DNA from: Bacteroidota bacterium
GTDB lineage: Bacteria > Bacteroidota > Bacteroidia > Chitinophagales > Chitinophagaceae
Direction: 5' to 3'
Assembly (NCBI GenBank): GCA_030706635.1
Contig: JAUZOD010000027.1
Coordinates: 1 to 52,412 of the forward strand
Length of the DNA: 52,412 nt
Shown here: positions 49,899 through 52,412 of the stretch, one piece after another
Position numbering within the stretch: the first letter of the stretch is position 1
Layout: every line of letters starts with the position of its first letter
Notes under the pieces: generated by a model
The model's database searches: none
What the model was told of the DNA's origin: nothing
What the model saw: the letters and a program-made list of their open reading frames with translations, nothing else
Program-made: the position numbers and the translations under genes

Positions 49899-52412
49899 TT
49901 ATACTTCGGAAGCTTCCTTCTCTTTTTCTTTTAGTGTGAATTTGATCCTTCCCAATTCCTTATCCAGATCGGCGATCATGATATCCCCACTCTTGATACT
50001 GAGATTCAAAATCTCTTCAGCCAGCGGATCTTCCAGGTATTTCTGAATGGCCCGGTGAAGCGGTCTGGCTCCAAACTGCTGGTCATACCCCTTATCAGCG
50101 AGGAAGCTTTTCGCTTCTTCCGTAAGTTCGAGACTGAACCCAAGCTGCACCAGTCTTTTCATGACCCCTTTCATCAGGATATCAATGATATTGAAGATAT
50201 GCTCCCTGCTCAGGGAATTAAAGATCACAATATCGTCCACGCGATTGAGGAATTCAGGACTGAACGTACGCTTCAGCGCTTTCTCAATCACCGCCTTATT
50301 GTTCTCATCTGCATTGGCCGTTCTGGCAGAAGTGGCAAAGCCCACACCATCGCCAAAATCTTTCAGCTGCCTGGCCCCAATGTTTGAAGTCATGATGATC
50401 AGCGTATTCTTGAAATCCACTTTTCTGCCCAGGCCATCTGTTAGCTGACCGTCGTCGAGCACCTGCAATAATATATTGTAAATATCCGGATGCGCTTTTT
50501 CAATTTCATCCAGCAATATCACTGAATAGGGTTTCCTTCTTACTTTTTCCGTAAGTTGCCCGCCTTCCTCATAGCCCACATATCCCGGAGGAGCACCGAT
50601 TAAACGGCTCACCGTAAATTTCTCCATGTATTCGCTCATATCAATCCGCACAAGCGTGTCCTCAGAATCGAACATATAACGTGCCAGCGCACGGGCCAGT
50701 TCCGTCTTTCCAACGCCCGTAGGACCAAGGAAAATGAAGGTACCGACGGGTTTTTTGGGATCTTTCAATCCCACCCGGTTACGCTGAATAGCCTTAACCA
50801 CTTTCTGGATGGCTTCGGTTTGTCCAACCACCATATCCGCCATGTCGGCCGCCATATTCTTGAGTTTTTCACTTTCAGCCTGCACCATTCTCTTCACCGG
50901 TATACCCGTCATCATACTGACTACTTCCGCTATATTATCTTCATCGATCGGATAGCGTTTGTGTTTGCTTTCTTCTTCCCATTCCGCCTTCGCTTTTTCC
51001 AGTTCTTCCTGAAGCCGTTTTTCCGCATCGCGCAGGGAAGCCGCTTCTTCGAATTTCTGGCTCTTAACCACTTTATTCTTTTCGTTTTTAACGTCTTCAA
51101 TTTTCTTTTCTAATTCCACAATGTTCTGCGGAACATTGATGTTTTTCAGATGCACCCTGGCACCCACTTCATCCAGCACATCAATGGCTTTGTCTGGCAG
51201 CAGGCGGTCCGTCATGTACCGGTCGCTCAGTCTTACGCAGGCTTCGATGGCTTCTTCGGAATAGGTGACATTGTGATAATCCTCGTATTTGGATTTAATA
51301 TTAACCAGGATCTGAATGGTTTCATCCACACTGGGCGGATCAATCATCACCTTCTGGAAACGCCGGTCGAGTGCGCCGTCTTTTTCAATGTACATCCTGT
51401 ATTCATCCAGCGTGGAAGCGCCGATGCATTGAAGTTCGCCACGGGCCAAAGCCGGTTTGAATATATTCGATGCATCCAGGGAACCGGAAGCACCCCCAGC
51501 TCCTACAATGGTATGAATTTCATCAATGAATAAAATGACGTCCCGGTTTTTTTCCAGCTCATTCATGATGGCTTTCATGCGTTCTTCAAACTGACCGCGG
51601 TATTTGGTGCCTGCCACCAGCGCGGCAAGATCCAGAGAGATCACGCGTTTGTCGAACAGTACTCTGGAAACTTTCCGCTGTACTATGCGCAAAGCCAATC
51701 CTTCCACGATGGCTGTTTTACCCACCCCGGGTTCACCAATCAGGATCGGATTGTTCTTTTTACGCCTGGAGAGAATCTGCGACACTCTTTCAATTTCTTC
51801 TTCCCTGCCAACGATGGGATCAAGTGAATTCATTTCTGCCAGCCTTGTAATATCCCGGCCGAAATTATCGAGCACCGGTGTTTTACTTTTGGCATTCCCT
51901 GCCGGTCTTGCCTTCTGCTGCGCATACTTTTTTTCATCATCAAAATCATCATCATTTTCTTCAGCGTATTCGCTGCGGGTATCATTACTTTTAACAACAC
52001 CCAGTTCATTTCGGAATAAATCGTAATCCACGTCGAATTGATTTAGTATTTGTGTTGCAATGTTTTCCTTATTCTTGAGTATGGAGAGCATGAGATGCTC
52101 GGTTTCAACGGTTGGGCTCTTTAATGCTTTCGCTTCCAGCACCGTTACCCGGATCACTTTTTCAGCCTGCTTGGTTAACGGAAGACTGTTGATATTGGCA
52201 ATATTCTTGCCCGTTTTATCCTTAACGGCAAGCTCTACCTCCTTGCGAAGTTCATAAAGATCCACATTGAAGCTTTTCAGGATGCGGACAGCCGTATTGT
52301 CACCCTCCCTGATCAGCCCCAGAAGCAAATGCTCCGTACCGATGAAGTCGTTTCCCAACCTTAAGGCTTCCTCCCTGCTGAACGAAATAATCTCTTTAAC
52401 CTGGGCCGAAAA
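49899..52412 (-). CDS. clpC: ATP-dependent Clp protease ATP-binding subunit ClpC, 5' end cut by window edge
   Basis: 837 residues are visible; the first few are outside the window, as the frame stays open to base 52412 and the edge residues (FSAQVKEIISFSREEALR) are already the N-domain. The layout is an N-terminal double repeat (FIGTEHLLLGLIREGDNTA), first AAA+ domain (GEPGVGKT, ILFIDEIHT), a ClpC-type middle domain with a UVR-like helix pair (EKNKVVKSQKFEEAASLRD), and second AAA+ domain (GPTGVGKTELARAL, VILLDEIEKAHPD). It unfolds proteins and feeds them to ClpP. clpP is not in view. Confidence 0.95.
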   Translation of the reverse strand, partial: FSAQVKEIISFSREEALRLGNDFIGTEHLLLGLIREGDNTAVRILKSFNVDLYELRKEVELAVKDKTGKNIANINSLPLTKQAEKVIRVTVLEAKALKSPTVETEHLMLSILKNKENIATQILNQFDVDYDLFRNELGVVKSNDTRSEYAEENDDDFDDEKKYAQQKARPAGNAKSKTPVLDNFGRDITRLAEMNSLDPIVGREEEIERVSQILSRRKKNNPILIGEPGVGKTAIVEGLALRIVQRKVSRVLFDKRVISLDLAALVAGTKYRGQFEERMKAIMNELEKNRDVILFIDEIHTIVGAGGASGSLDASNIFKPALARGELQCIGASTLDEYRMYIEKDGALDRRFQKVMIDPPSVDETIQILVNIKSKYEDYHNVTYSEEAIEACVRLSDRYMTDRLLPDKAIDVLDEVGARVHLKNINVPQNIVELEKKIEDVKNEKNKVVKSQKFEEAASLRDAEKRLQEELEKAKAEWEEESKHKRYPIDEDNIAEVVSMMTGIPVKRMVQAESEKLKNMAADMADMVVGQTEAIQKVVKAIQRNRVGLKDPKKPVGTFIFLGPTGVGKTELARALARYMFDSEDTLVRIDMSEYMEKFTVSRLIGAPPGYVGYEEGGQLTEKVRRKPYSVILLDEIEKAHPDIYNILLQVLDDGQLTDGLGRKVDFKNTLIIMTSNIGARQLKDFGDGVGFATSARTANADENNKAVIEKALKRTFSPEFLNRVDDIVIFNSLSREHIFNIIDILMKGVMKRLVQLGFSLELTEEAKSFLADKGYDQQFGARPLHRAIQKYLEDPLAEEILNLSIKSGDIMIADLDKELGRIKFTLKEKEKEASEV

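Overview
The window looks like a core chromosomal segment of a Bacteroidota bacterium, most likely a member of the Chitinophagia/Chitinophagaceae. Several things point there: an ECF sigma factor paired with a FecR anti-sigma protein of the DUF4974 type, a type III glutamine synthetase, a BBP2-type porin beside an ammonium transporter, a bactofilin gene next to a short membrane/coiled-coil protein, a PorW/SprE-like TPR protein of the type IX secretion/gliding machinery, and promoters of the TTTG-N19/20-TAnnTTTG class peculiar to this phylum. No phage, insertion sequence, plasmid function, CRISPR array or toxin-antitoxin module was seen.

Layout. 1-1.7 kb: FecR (cut by the left edge) and its ECF sigma factor. 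1.9-4.7 kb: GNAT-like protein, DinB-like protein, front-end fatty acid desaturase, secreted Gly/Tyr-rich protein. 4.8-9.3 kb (minus): topoisomerase IV subunit B (parE), a DUF1835 protein and a cytochrome c/sorbosone dehydrogenase lipoprotein, closely spaced. 9.5-15.2 kb: an unknown membrane protein, a small acidic protein, a tandem ABC ATPase, a polytopic membrane protein overlapping dnaG. 15.2-20.1 kb (minus): rpsO, pnp, prmA, plsY and a small unknown protein, with an unusual inverted repeat and a very long palindromic terminator between pnp and prmA. 20.3-23.7 kb: wecB-like epimerase and two glycosyltransferases. 23.6-26.6 kb (minus): ftsE-like ATPase, SprT-like protein, AtpI-like membrane protein, bactofilin and its partner. 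26.7-32.1 kb: PorW/SprE-like protein and penicillin-binding protein 1A. 32.2 kb: initiator tRNA-Met. 32.5-39.5 kb: esterase-like lipoprotein, pyrG, small membrane protein, and a purL-hldD-proC operon. 39.6-43 kb: two glycosyltransferases and a polytopic membrane protein around a back-to-back divergent promoter. 43.1-49 kb: nitrogen assimilation locus (glnN, BBP2 porin, amt, small membrane protein). 49.1-52.4 kb: cmk and clpC (5' end cut by the right edge).

Functionally the segment mixes information processing (parE, dnaG, pnp, rpsO, prmA, initiator tRNA), envelope building (plsY, PBP1A, hldD, wecB, five glycan-related genes, bactofilin, ftsE), nucleotide and amino acid synthesis (pyrG, purL, cmk, proC) and ammonium uptake/assimilation. 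I did not find a clearly new multi-gene system. The items most worth checking are the GTTGAC-based inverted repeat, the long palindromic terminators, the near-leaderless promoters, the nitrogen locus with no P-II gene in view and a small membrane protein after amt, and an esterase-like lipoprotein that appears to lack its catalytic histidine.
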